Source of the DNA: Nitrospirota bacterium
GTDB taxonomy: Bacteria > Nitrospirota > CAKKRA01 > 9FT-COMBO-42-15
Direction: 5' to 3'
NCBI GenBank assembly: GCA_023248415.1
Contig: JAHFEP010000002.1
Coordinates: 1-33,078, forward strand
Length of the DNA stretch: 33,078 nt
Each line of letters opens with the position of its first letter. Within the stretch, counting starts at the first letter, position 1. The position numbers were made by a program, and so were the translations under genes. Shown in pieces: positions 1 through 7,051 of the stretch. The notes beneath the pieces were generated by a model that worked only from the letters and a program-made list of their open reading frames with translations, searched no databases and had not been told where the DNA came from.

Positions 1-115
1 CTGCTGGTTTTGCCACAGTCTCACCCTCTGCCTTTGTTGTTGCCTTCTTTGCACAACCTGAAATTATTACCCCTGCTAAAATAGCAATGAGAATTACATA
101 AAACCCCTTTTTCAT
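1..115 (-). CDS. Lipoprotein, N-terminal part only
   Basis: Only the first 38 codons are in the window; the gene runs off the left edge. The start is the ATG at 115, preceded by a strong AGGAGGG ribosome binding site (124-130) at 8 nt spacing. The peptide has a short basic N-terminus (MKKG), a hydrophobic stretch of about 15 residues and the lipobox ISGC, followed by a Lys/Thr-rich mature start. This is a type II (lipoprotein) signal peptide, so the mature protein should be lipid-anchored in the envelope. Too little is visible to name it; OmpA/Pal-like or periplasmic binding lipoproteins are possibilities only. Confidence 0.75.
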   Translation of the reverse strand, partial: MKKGFYVILIAILAGVIISGCAKKATTKAEGETVAKPA

Positions 116-164
116 TGTATTTGCCCTCCTTTTATTAGATTATTTTGATTTAAATTACATCCTT

Positions 165-193
165 TATATAAACCACTTTAACCAATATTTCAA
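165..193 (-). promoter_or_regulatory. Sigma-70-type promoter of the lipoprotein gene
   Basis: On the minus strand a TTGAAA -35 box (188-193) and a TATATA -10 box (165-170) are separated by exactly 17 nt. Predicted initiation lies about 45 nt before the ATG at 115. The site sits in the gap between cca and the lipoprotein gene. Confidence 0.5.
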
Positions 194-224
194 CTGCAAA
201 ATGAAATTTTAATGAATTTAAATA

Positions 225-1715
225 TTAATCAAGCCATTTGTACAGGTTTTCTTTTATATATTTAATTGCATCGCTTTTGTTCTTTAATAATCCAGCGCCC
301 CTCTGCTCCTCAATATCCTTTAATATCCTGCCAATAACAGGCCCTGGCTGAACCTTGAATCTTTTAATCAGGTAACTGCCGGACATAAGGGGTCTTTTCT
401 TATGCTTTTTATATTCATTATAATAATAATCCAATATCTTTTTTACTACCTCAATTACTGTTTTATAGCTTACATCTGCTGAAGCTGAAATATCGGGCTG
501 CGTTGCCATTGCATCTGCGATTGAAAGCAAAAGCACATCAATGCCTGAATCGCCTGCATCACGAAAAAAGCGGTACATTGCCCGCCTTGTAATAAATCCC
601 CCCTTCCCCCCTTTATTAAAGGGGGGTGAGGGGGGATTATATAGCTGTGTAAGATACAATGGCCTCATGTGATTTTCTGTAATCCTGCGCACAATTTCCT
701 CAGATTTTGCGCTCATCTTAAGCCTTCTGCATATACCTTTATTTATCTCTGCGCCAACAATCCAGTGCTGATAAAAACTTATCTTATCGCCTTCTGTTTT
801 TATAGTTGAGGGCTTGCCAGTATCGTGCAGGAGCGCTGAGAATTTCAGAAGACTCAATCTGTCTATGCCCTGCTCTATCTCCAATCTTAGATGCCTTTTT
901 ATCCTCTCGTTATATTCAGGAAGATATAATTTGATATTTTTTATCACATCTTCAAGATACTCAACGGTCTTCAAAGAATGCATCCAGAGCTCATATACAT
1001 GATAACTACCCTGCTTAAGGCCTTTCATATCGTTTACCTCTGGAATGACGACATTCAAAAGCCCGTATTCCTCAAACATGGAAATATAATATGATGCCCT
1101 ATCATTTTTAAATATCTTAAACAGCTCGTCTCTTACACGTTCAGAAGAGACCGTCTCTAAAGAAGGGGCGAGGTTTTTAATGTATACAATAGTCTTATCC
1201 TCAATTTTAAAATCAAGGTCAGAGGCAAACCTTATTGCCCTCAACATCCTTAAAGGGTCATCAGAAAAGGCATTGGGTTTTATTAGCCTGATAATCTTTT
1301 CCTTTAAATCGCTTCTCCCATTGTAAGGATCTATAAGGCTGCCTGCCCCCAATCCCAAGCCTCCAGCCCCTATCTTTACTGCCATTGCATTTATTGTAAA
1401 ATCCCTGTTAGAAAGGTCTTCTAATATGTCCTTGCCTTTAAACATTGCAAAGTCAAATTGAAGGGTCTTTCTCCCCTCTTTTTTTACAACCCTTGCAACA
1501 CCTTCTTCTTCACTCATAACAAAAAAACTCCCGCCTGTTTTGTCGGCAATTTTTTTTGCAATTTTAATGGAATCTGATGATACTGCAATATCAATATCCC
1601 TTAAAGCCCGCTTTAGCAGGATATCCCTGACAGAGCCGCCGACAAGATAGATTTCCTTTAATTTTAAACGGGTTATGATAGACAAGTAATGCCGGAGAAT
1701 AGAAAGAGAGCCCAT
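225..1715 (-). CDS. cca: CCA-adding enzyme / tRNA nucleotidyltransferase (class II, HD domain)
   Basis: Adds or repairs the 3' CCA of tRNAs in the cytoplasm; poly(A) polymerase is the alternative within the same family. The N-terminus carries the class II nucleotidyltransferase signature LVGGSVRD followed by the DIDIA acidic pair, then the SNRDFTINAMA and DDPLRMLRAIRFA motifs. A C-terminal HD phosphohydrolase domain shows LLHDTGK and a later ENHMRP. An open frame from a TTG at 1730 adds five residues, but the ATG at 1715 is preferred because GAGGG (1722-1726) lies 7 nt before it, giving 496 residues. An unusual in-frame insert of about 16 residues (NPPSPPFNKGGKGGF) in the HD region is encoded by a palindromic repeat at 595-638. 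No partner gene is adjacent; the cytochrome cluster is divergent. Confidence 0.92.
   Translation of the reverse strand: MGSLSILRHYLSIITRLKLKEIYLVGGSVRDILLKRALRDIDIAVSSDSIKIAKKIADKTGGSFFVMSEEEGVARVVKKEGRKTLQFDFAMFKGKDILEDLSNRDFTINAMAVKIGAGGLGLGAGSLIDPYNGRSDLKEKIIRLIKPNAFSDDPLRMLRAIRFASDLDFKIEDKTIVYIKNLAPSLETVSSERVRDELFKIFKNDRASYYISMFEEYGLLNVVIPEVNDMKGLKQGSYHVYELWMHSLKTVEYLEDVIKNIKLYLPEYNERIKRHLRLEIEQGIDRLSLLKFSALLHDTGKPSTIKTEGDKISFYQHWIVGAEINKGICRRLKMSAKSEEIVRRITENHMRPLYLTQLYNPPSPPFNKGGKGGFITRRAMYRFFRDAGDSGIDVLLLSIADAMATQPDISASADVSYKTVIEVVKKILDYYYNEYKKHKKRPLMSGSYLIKRFKVQPGPVIGRILKDIEEQRGAGLLKNKSDAIKYIKENLYKWLD
595..638. repeat. Palindromic repeat inserted in frame within cca
   Basis: Nested inverted repeats are visible: AATCCCCCC (595-603) pairs with GGGGGGATT (630-638), and CCCCCCTTT (606-614) pairs with AAAGGGGGG (618-626) around a 3-nt loop. 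The whole forms a 44-nt hairpin. Read on the minus strand it encodes the Pro/Gly-rich peptide PPSPPFNKGGKGGF without a stop. Base composition is sharply unlike the surrounding AT-rich gene, so it is an acquired element. Confidence 0.85.
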
Positions 1716-1741
1716 TATATAATCCCTCAAATTTTAAGGCT

Positions 1742-1770
1742 ATTATGCCTCTTATCCTCCTATTTTTCAA
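1742..1770 (-). promoter_or_regulatory. Possible sigma-70-type promoter of cca
   Basis: On the minus strand TTGAAA (1765-1770) and CATAAT (1742-1747) are separated by 17 nt, upstream of the ribosome binding site at 1722-1726. Spacing is ideal and the boxes are near consensus, but the region is AT-rich so chance matches are possible. Confidence 0.4.
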
Positions 1771-1794
1771 GGATATTTTCAATATTCGCCTCAC

Positions 1795-1822
1795 TTGACA
1801 AATAAATATTTTATGATACCTT
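1795..1822 (+). promoter_or_regulatory. Possible promoter of the cytochrome cluster
   Basis: A perfect TTGACA -35 box (1795-1800) is followed after 16 nt by the weak -10 candidate TACCTT (1817-1822). A weak -10 would suit an activator-dependent promoter. Between it and the first gene lies a small hairpin, CACTGA/TCAGTG (1871-1886), that could act as an operator or mRNA 5' structure. Confidence 0.35.
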
Positions 1823-1921
1823 TAAATTATGCAGTTTTAAGTATCTAACTATAGATTTAAAAGAGCGGCTCACTGAATTATCAGTGGATTTTATTAACAA
1901 AAATTATAAGGAGGATGGGCT

Positions 1922-2428
1922 ATGAATAAGAAGGTGCTTTTGTTTGGGATTTGCATTGGATTAGTAGTTGGTCTTATGATTGGCTCTTTTGGAACAATTG
2001 CAGTAAATGCAGCAAACGGCTGGCTAACAGGCTCAGTGGAAGAAAAGTTAGATAAGTTAGCCTCAATTCAGCCAGGATACGGAATAATGATGCAGCAGAT
2101 TGGGCTAAGGTATAATGACTTGTATTTTTCAGCAAAGTCAGGCAACTGGGGATTTGCAGAGCATCAGGCAGATGAAATTCAGGTTATCCTGAAAGATATC
2201 CTCATGGTCACTAAGCCAAAACGAAATGAAGATGCAAAAAAATTCTTAGCAGCATCATATCCAATGATTTTGGATGCAATAAAGAAGGAAAAGTTCCCTG
2301 AATTTGAAAAGGCATTTGAAACCCTTCGCAACAATTGTATGAACTGCCATATCTCTCAGAAAGTTGAGTTTGTAAAATTAAAAAAACCAGTAATGTCCGC
2401 AAGCCCTGTATTAGCAGGAGTTAAGTAA
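1922..2428 (+). CDS. Monoheme c-type cytochrome, class II (c'-like)
   Basis: A 168-residue exported protein. Residues 5-28 are hydrophobic and followed by VNA-AN (28-32), a good signal peptidase I site. There is one heme c site, CMNCH (139-143), close to the C-terminus, preceded by a predominantly helical region of about 100 residues. A single C-terminal CxxCH after helices is the layout of class II cytochromes (cytochrome c', c556), which are periplasmic electron carriers or gas-binding proteins; that family placement is inference. The start is firm: a near-perfect AAGGAGG lies before the ATG. It is the first gene of a five-gene block of cytochromes and HAMP proteins in the same direction. 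After the heme site come about 25 residues with no motif. Confidence 0.8.
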   Translation: MNKKVLLFGICIGLVVGLMIGSFGTIAVNAANGWLTGSVEEKLDKLASIQPGYGIMMQQIGLRYNDLYFSAKSGNWGFAEHQADEIQVILKDILMVTKPKRNEDAKKFLAASYPMILDAIKKEKFPEFEKAFETLRNNCMNCHISQKVEFVKLKKPVMSASPVLAGVK

Positions 2429-2433
2429 TAAAT

Positions 2434-2480
2434 CCCCTCACCCTACCTCTCCCCTTTGTGGAGAGGATAAAGGTGAGGGG
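2434..2480. repeat. Palindromic intergenic repeat between two cytochrome genes
   Basis: CCCCTCACC (2434-2442) pairs with GGTGAGGGG (2472-2480), and the inner CCTCTCC (2446-2452) pairs with GGAGAGG (2460-2466), leaving a 7-nt loop. It begins 5 nt after the first cytochrome gene and ends 30 nt before the second. It could work as an attenuator or 3' stabiliser in a cotranscript, but it looks like a dispersed GC-rich palindromic repeat. Confidence 0.8.
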
Positions 2481-2510
2481 AACACTTTATCAAATATTTT
2501 TTTTTAATCA

Positions 2511-3887
2511 ATGAAAAAGCTATTTTTTATACTAATTATAGTCTCCATAATATTGAACACTTCACTCTTGAGCTATTCAGATGAAAAAAAAGATAAAAAA
2601 GAGAAAGAAGAAAAACACGAAAAAGAGGAACATAAAAAGGGCTGGGAGGCAGTAGAAAAGAGATATAAGCATTTTGAAAATCCGCAGGTCTGCGGCGGCT
2701 GCCATCCTGAATTCTTTGAAGAATGGAAGGAATCCAAACACAGCAGGTCATTTACCAATAATATATTTCAAGGAATGTATAAATTATCCCTTTCCGATTT
2801 AAAGGGTAATGAAAATATAAAGGACGATATAAATAGATGCATCCTATGCCATTCTCCGAGCGCCTTTTTTGCAGGCGATATACCGCCGACACCCGATGAA
2901 GATAAATTAGCAGAAAGGGGTATAATGTGCGACTTCTGCCATACTGTAGAGGGCATTAAGGGCGCTCTACCGCATAATGGAAATTTTATAAATAACAACG
3001 GCCCTGATATTGACCCGAAGAGAGGGCCTTGGAAGGATGCGAAATCGCCGTATCACCAGACTATATATTCTGAGCTGCATACGAAATCAGAATTCTGCGG
3101 CACATGCCACAATCAGAAAAATTCCAATGGCGTATGGATTCAGGAGACATATAATGAATGGAAAAACAGCGAATGGGCAAAGGAAGGCTACCAGTGCCAG
3201 GACTGCCACATGATGGGAGAAGGAAAGTCTCATCCGATTATAAGCAAGGAATTCATGAAGGCAGATGCAAGACAGAAGACAGTCACTCACAGATTCCCCG
3301 GATTCGGCTCCAATGTAAAGATACCCGATGCGGTAATATTAAAGGTATCAGTAAATAAGCCTAAAGCCAAATTAGGCGAGGAGTTGATTATCAAGGTCAG
3401 TGTAACAAATAAAAAGGCGGGTCACAAATTCCCAAGCAGCTCGCCGAATTTAAGGCAGCTTTGGCTTGAGATAAATGCAATAGACAATAAAAAAAGGGCT
3501 CCCATCCTACTAAAGACAGATGAAGAAAAACCAGCCCCTTATGACATAACAAGCAATACACCAGCATATAAAGATATTGAAAGGGACGGCCTGCCTGAAG
3601 GAAACAGGATATATCACAGCGTATTTGTAGATAAGGGTAATCAGCATACTTACGCCTTCCATGATGCAGCAAAGATGGCTTTTGACAACAGGCTAAAACC
3701 AAAAGAGACAAGGATAGAAACCTATAAATGGAAGATACCAGAAGATACCCCTGTTGGCGAGGTTATAATATCAGCAAAGCTGAATTACAGGTCAATGCCG
3801 CAGTCTTTATCTGATTATATTGAGGCTGGCGAGATGCCGATTACAGAGGTTGCATATAATGAGGCATCAGTATTTGTAGCAAAATAA
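2511..3887 (+). CDS. Pentaheme c-type cytochrome with C-terminal beta-sandwich domain
   Basis: A 458-residue exported multiheme cytochrome. A signal peptide (residues 1-23) is followed by a highly charged Lys/Glu linker (24-50). Five CxxCH heme sites follow: 61-65, 110-114, 140-144, 196-200 and 229-233, with extra histidines (SKHS, LPHN, SELH, THRF) available as distal ligands. The CGGCH...EEW...SKHSRS start resembles the cytochrome c-554 type fold. Residues from about 265 to the end lack hemes and contain an AGHKFPSS motif in a beta-rich region, as in several multiheme redox proteins. Role: periplasmic or surface electron transfer; the substrate cannot be read from sequence. No clear Shine-Dalgarno precedes the ATG, which follows a T-rich stretch after the 2434-2480 hairpin, so translation may be low or coupled. 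Likely cotranscribed with its neighbours. Confidence 0.85.
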   Translation: MKKLFFILIIVSIILNTSLLSYSDEKKDKKEKEEKHEKEEHKKGWEAVEKRYKHFENPQVCGGCHPEFFEEWKESKHSRSFTNNIFQGMYKLSLSDLKGNENIKDDINRCILCHSPSAFFAGDIPPTPDEDKLAERGIMCDFCHTVEGIKGALPHNGNFINNNGPDIDPKRGPWKDAKSPYHQTIYSELHTKSEFCGTCHNQKNSNGVWIQETYNEWKNSEWAKEGYQCQDCHMMGEGKSHPIISKEFMKADARQKTVTHRFPGFGSNVKIPDAVILKVSVNKPKAKLGEELIIKVSVTNKKAGHKFPSSSPNLRQLWLEINAIDNKKRAPILLKTDEEKPAPYDITSNTPAYKDIERDGLPEGNRIYHSVFVDKGNQHTYAFHDAAKMAFDNRLKPKETRIETYKWKIPEDTPVGEVIISAKLNYRSMPQSLSDYIEAGEMPITEVAYNEASVFVAK

Positions 3888-3900
3888 AGCGCCTCTGTCT

Positions 3901-3987
3901 GTCATTCCCACGAAAGTGGGAATCCAGTTTTTCGTTTTCTGAATTCCTGCTGGAGTTTACCCCTGCGAAGGCAGGGACAGGAATGAC
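3901..3987. repeat. Dispersed palindromic repeat, copy 1 (GTCATTCC...GGAATGAC)
   Basis: The outer arms GTCATTCC (3901-3908) and GGAATGAC (3980-3987) are perfect inverted repeats. Just inside each end sits a smaller palindrome: CCCACGAAAGTGGG on the left and CCCTGCGAAGGCAGGG on the right. The same architecture recurs at 13516-13610, so this is a dispersed repeat family. It occupies most of the gap between the pentaheme cytochrome and the first HAMP gene. Confidence 0.85.
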
Positions 3988-4034
3988 AAAATAAATAAGA
4001 AGAAGCCTCTCTTTAGGCAGAAAGGACAAAGGTA

Positions 4035-4619
4035 GTGGGAAGACAATACTTTATTAAAAAAGGGTTCCAGTCAAAATTTATCATTAAATTCTGTCTTATT
4101 GTCATCTTGGGTGCAATAATCTCTGGAATTATCCTCTATGCCTCTACAAATCAAAGATTGGGCAATACCTATCTTGAATCATTAAATACCATAAAGGTGC
4201 TTAATGATAATCTTATAAGTAATCTTATATATACAAGCTTGGCTACAGTTATCTTCATCAGCATTGTAACAATTATTATAACCCTTTTCGCCTCACATAA
4301 GATTGCAGGACCCCTCTTCCGCCTTGAAAAGAACACTGAAATAATAGGCAATGGCGATTTAACCCTTGAGACAAGGCTAAGAAAGAATGATGAGATAACC
4401 GGTGTTGCATCAGCATTAAATGAGATGGCAGGAAAACTGCGCAGCAAAATGATAGACATAAGAACAGACCTTGAAGAGGTTAAAAAGGGCAGCGCTGATA
4501 TAGAATCAGCGATTAAGGATAAGAGGCTTTCTGAAAAAGAACTTAAAAAACAGATAACAAGGCTTTCAAATAGAATAAAAAGTTTAAACAGGGCAATATC
4601 AAAATTTACAGTTTCATAA
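4035..4619 (+). CDS. HAMP-only membrane protein 1
   Basis: A 194-residue inner-membrane protein. Transmembrane helices at about 16-37 and 67-88 flank a loop of only about 30 residues. A HAMP domain follows (about 88-140; HKIAGPLFRLE, then NDEITGVASALNEMA), and then a coiled-coil tail (140-194). No methyl-accepting, kinase, cyclase or other output domain is present, so it is a HAMP stub rather than a complete chemoreceptor. The start is GTG at 4035 with AAAGGA (4021-4026) at 8 nt spacing. It is paralogous to the protein at 5505-6113, sharing FIKKGFQ-KFI near the N-terminus and HKIAGPL in the HAMP. The two alternate with multiheme cytochromes, which suggests signal coupling to, or assembly with, the redox chain (inference). 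Confidence 0.8.
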   Translation: MGRQYFIKKGFQSKFIIKFCLIVILGAIISGIILYASTNQRLGNTYLESLNTIKVLNDNLISNLIYTSLATVIFISIVTIIITLFASHKIAGPLFRLEKNTEIIGNGDLTLETRLRKNDEITGVASALNEMAGKLRSKMIDIRTDLEEVKKGSADIESAIKDKRLSEKELKKQITRLSNRIKSLNRAISKFTVS

Positions 4620-4638
4620 TGCTGAGCTTGGCGAATGT

Positions 4639-5496
4639 ATGAAAAATAAATTATTTTTTATTATACTATCTATCCTAATTATAACCTTTTCAACAATTGC
4701 GTATACTGTCATAAATGATGTCCCGCATAATTACCGCCTTGATGAATGTCTCCAATGCCATATATCTATACCTGATGAAACAAAAAAAATAGATAAGCCC
4801 ATGAGATTTATAGATAATATAAACAAGCTCTGCCAGCGCTGCCACACAGAAGATATACAACTCTCTCATCCGGTGGGAGTCAAACCATCTATGTCTATAC
4901 CTGCAGACATGCCCCTTAATGAAATGGGAGAGGTCACTTGCGCCACATGCCACAATATACATCAGAAAAGAGATGATATATTAGGTGATAAGTCATATCT
5001 GTTGAGAAGAAATGTAATGGGAAAGGCATTTTGTATGGCATGTCACGGAAAAGATGAGGCTAAAAAAAATGTTGAGACCTTTTCACTCGGCATGAGGAAG
5101 GTCACAAAGCCTTCTCACAGGGAATTTTTGTCTGAGGCGCACGGATTTAAGAAATACAGGATTATTGACTCATCCTCTCCAATAGACAGCATTTCAATAG
5201 AATGTTTAGGGTGCCATGACGGAACAATAGGCGCTGATACACAGGTTACAATTGGCGCAGGTATCTGGCAGCATTCGGAGGCAAATGCAAGCAGCCACCC
5301 AATAGGGATAGACTATACCGCCGCACAGCTAAATAACAGAACATTAAGACCAATGGAGCAGTTAAATAAGGCGATAAAATTCTTTAATGGCAAGATTGGA
5401 TGCGGGTCTTGCCATAACCCGTATTCTAATGTAAGCACACAGCTTGTTATGAGCAATAAAGGGAGCGCCTTATGCCTTGAATGTCATAAGAAATAG
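4639..5496 (+). CDS. Heptaheme c-type cytochrome (doubled CxxCH type)
   Basis: A 285-residue exported protein with an N-terminal hydrophobic segment (residues 4-24) that is either a signal peptide or an uncleaved membrane anchor. Seven CxxCH heme-binding sites lie at 37-41, 65-69, 101-105, 132-136, 189-193, 255-259 and 279-283, and further histidines (SHPVG, NIH, PSH, AHG, SSHPIG) can serve as distal axial ligands. The repeated pattern of closely paired CxxCH motifs followed by SHP(V/I)G is that of cytochrome c3/doubled-CxxCH electron-transfer proteins. It should move electrons in the periplasm; partners are unknown but the pentaheme protein upstream is the obvious candidate. It begins 19 nt after the first HAMP gene with only a weak ribosome binding site, so translational coupling is likely. 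Confidence 0.85.
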   Translation: MKNKLFFIILSILIITFSTIAYTVINDVPHNYRLDECLQCHISIPDETKKIDKPMRFIDNINKLCQRCHTEDIQLSHPVGVKPSMSIPADMPLNEMGEVTCATCHNIHQKRDDILGDKSYLLRRNVMGKAFCMACHGKDEAKKNVETFSLGMRKVTKPSHREFLSEAHGFKKYRIIDSSSPIDSISIECLGCHDGTIGADTQVTIGAGIWQHSEANASSHPIGIDYTAAQLNNRTLRPMEQLNKAIKFFNGKIGCGSCHNPYSNVSTQLVMSNKGSALCLECHKK

Positions 5497-5504
5497 GAGG
5501 TAAG

Positions 5505-6113
5505 ATGGAGAAGCCAAAAGCAGAAACAAAGTTCAGAAGAAGAAACTTTTTTATAAAAAAGGGTTTTCAGGCAAAATTCATCCTGCGATTTATTTTAATT
5601 ATATTCTTAGGGATAGTGGTTTCAAGCGGTATTGTATACTATTTGACCTCAAAAAGGATAGAAGAGGTTTATTACCGCTCCCACATTAAGATTGCATCAA
5701 CAGGTGAGATAATATACCCCATTTTGCTTACTGCAAACATAATTACACTCGGCATAATAATAGTTGTCACCATTATAATAACCTTGCTAATATCGCATAA
5801 AATAGCAGGCCCGCTTTACAGGATAGAAAAGAGCATCCATGAAATAGGCGAAGGCAACCTTGCTTTTAAGATATATCTCAGGGCAAAGGATGAGCTTATA
5901 ACACTTGCTGAGATATTTAACAACATGATTACAAAACTGCGGGGTAGGATTGAGAGGATACAGGATGCTGCTAATTATATGGACAGCACAATCAATCAAT
6001 GGACAGTTATCAAAAAAATGGACAAAAAGGCATTATCAAAGGATATAACAGCCATCCAAAAGAAAGCTAATGAGATTGAAAAGGTAATTGCAACATTTAA
6101 GCTGGAGAAATAG
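5505..6113 (+). CDS. HAMP-only membrane protein 2
   Basis: A 202-residue paralogue of the protein at 4035-4619. A basic cytoplasmic N-terminus (1-23) ends in FFIKKGFQAKFI, then transmembrane helices at about 25-47 and 72-95, a short periplasmic loop, and a HAMP domain (about 97-150; SHKIAGPLYRIEKS, KDELITLAEIFNNM). The tail is a helical coiled coil ending at 202, with no output domain. The start ATG at 5505 has a GGAGG site and lies 8 nt after the heptaheme cytochrome stop, so the two are almost certainly one transcription unit. The pair of stubs could form heteromeric HAMP bundles (inference). It is the last gene of the plus-strand cytochrome block and converges on the ATPase gene. Confidence 0.8.
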   Translation: MEKPKAETKFRRRNFFIKKGFQAKFILRFILIIFLGIVVSSGIVYYLTSKRIEEVYYRSHIKIASTGEIIYPILLTANIITLGIIIVVTIIITLLISHKIAGPLYRIEKSIHEIGEGNLAFKIYLRAKDELITLAEIFNNMITKLRGRIERIQDAANYMDSTINQWTVIKKMDKKALSKDITAIQKKANEIEKVIATFKLEK

Positions 6114-6121
6114 GCTCGGTT

Positions 6122-6958
6122 TTATTTTGCCGCTGGTTTATTATTGTTTGTCAAACCGAGGTCATTGACAACTTCTTTGATTATACTTGCATCAATCCTC
6201 AGTTTCTTTCTTAAAAATCCCTCTAACAAGGAGTTGTCGCATATAGTATTTATAAGCCTTGGTATGCCGTGGGAATAATTATGGATAGCCTCTAAAGCAT
6301 CCTTTGTAAAAAGCTCGCTGCTGCTGCCAGCTATTTTTAGCCTAAATTTTATATATTCCTCTGTAGTGCTCTCTTCAAATGACAGGAGCTTGTATCTCAT
6401 TGCTATCCTCTGCTTTAACGGCTCATCAAGAGAAAGGCATGCGTCCAGCTCTGGCATCCCAAAGAGCACAAAGGTTATTAATTTATTCCCGTCTGTCTCA
6501 ATATTCAGAATCCCCCTGAACTCCTCCATAAGCTCCTTTGTTTGAAGCATCTGGGCCTCATCTATCAGCACTACTGCCTTTTTCCCTTCTTCATGAATCT
6601 CTATCAAACGCTTGCAAAGCGTGCTGAGCAGTTCTGTCTTCTCATCAGGCAGATCTTCTACGCCAAGCTGTGTAATTATCTTTTTCAGCAGCCATTCAGG
6701 GGTAATGTTTGAATGTATAATGACAAGGAGCGCTGATTCATATTCCTTTTCACTCAATTCATCAAGCATCCTTCTTGCAAGGGTTGTCTTGCCTGTTCCA
6801 ATGCTGCCAACCAATATTGCAAGGCCCTTCATTGTATTTATTGCATGTTTCAGTCTTAACAGCGCCTCTGAATGCTGGGCGCTGTTATAATAAAACTTTG
6901 TATCAACAGTATTTGTAAAAGGCTGCTCTTTTAGTTTATAAAATTCAAGATAACTCAT
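6122..6958 (-). CDS. ExeA/GspA-family AAA ATPase
   Basis: A 278-residue cytoplasmic ATPase. It begins with the family signature of a short Y-x-F-Y-x-L-x-E-x-P-F segment (residues 3-15), followed by Walker A GSIGTGKTT (about 52-60), Walker B VVLIDEAQ (about 128-135), a sensor stretch around FVLFGMPEL and the C-terminal GIPRLINTICD motif. This matches ExeA/GspA/MshM-like ATPases and the related TniB/IstB group. No peptidoglycan-binding domain is fused. ExeA relatives help assemble type II secretion or type IV pilus complexes, but no pilus gene is in this window. The ATG at 6958 has GAGG at 8 nt spacing. The TPR gene lies 93 nt upstream across a heptamer repeat tract, so both probably share the promoter at 9980-10008. 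Confidence 0.85.
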   Translation of the reverse strand: MSYLEFYKLKEQPFTNTVDTKFYYNSAQHSEALLRLKHAINTMKGLAILVGSIGTGKTTLARRMLDELSEKEYESALLVIIHSNITPEWLLKKIITQLGVEDLPDEKTELLSTLCKRLIEIHEEGKKAVVLIDEAQMLQTKELMEEFRGILNIETDGNKLITFVLFGMPELDACLSLDEPLKQRIAMRYKLLSFEESTTEEYIKFRLKIAGSSSELFTKDALEAIHNYSHGIPRLINTICDNSLLEGFLRKKLRIDASIIKEVVNDLGLTNNNKPAAK

Positions 6959-6974
6959 GCTTATAACCTCTTGC

Positions 6975-7049
6975 CCTATAGCCTATAGCCTATGGCCTTA
7001 TGACCTTTTGCCCTTTGCCTTTTGCCCTTAGCCCTTTGCCCTTTGCCTT
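6975..7049. repeat. Degenerate heptamer tandem repeat (CCCTTTG / CCTATAG)
   Basis: About ten consecutive 7-nt units fill the space between the ATPase gene and the TPR gene: CCTATAG, CCTATAG, CCTATGG, CCTTATG, one extra A, then CCTTTTG, CCCTTTG, CCTTTTG, CCCTTAG, CCCTTTG, CCCTTTG. The last unit ends a few bases from the TPR stop codon. It encodes nothing. Confidence 0.85.
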
Positions 7050-7051
7050 AA

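Noticed and set aside
6115..6160. Inverted pair CTCGGTTT/AAACCGAG between converging HAMP and ATPase genes as terminator
   Set aside because: The 30-nt loop is coding sequence of the ATPase end and no clear T-run follows; support too weak.
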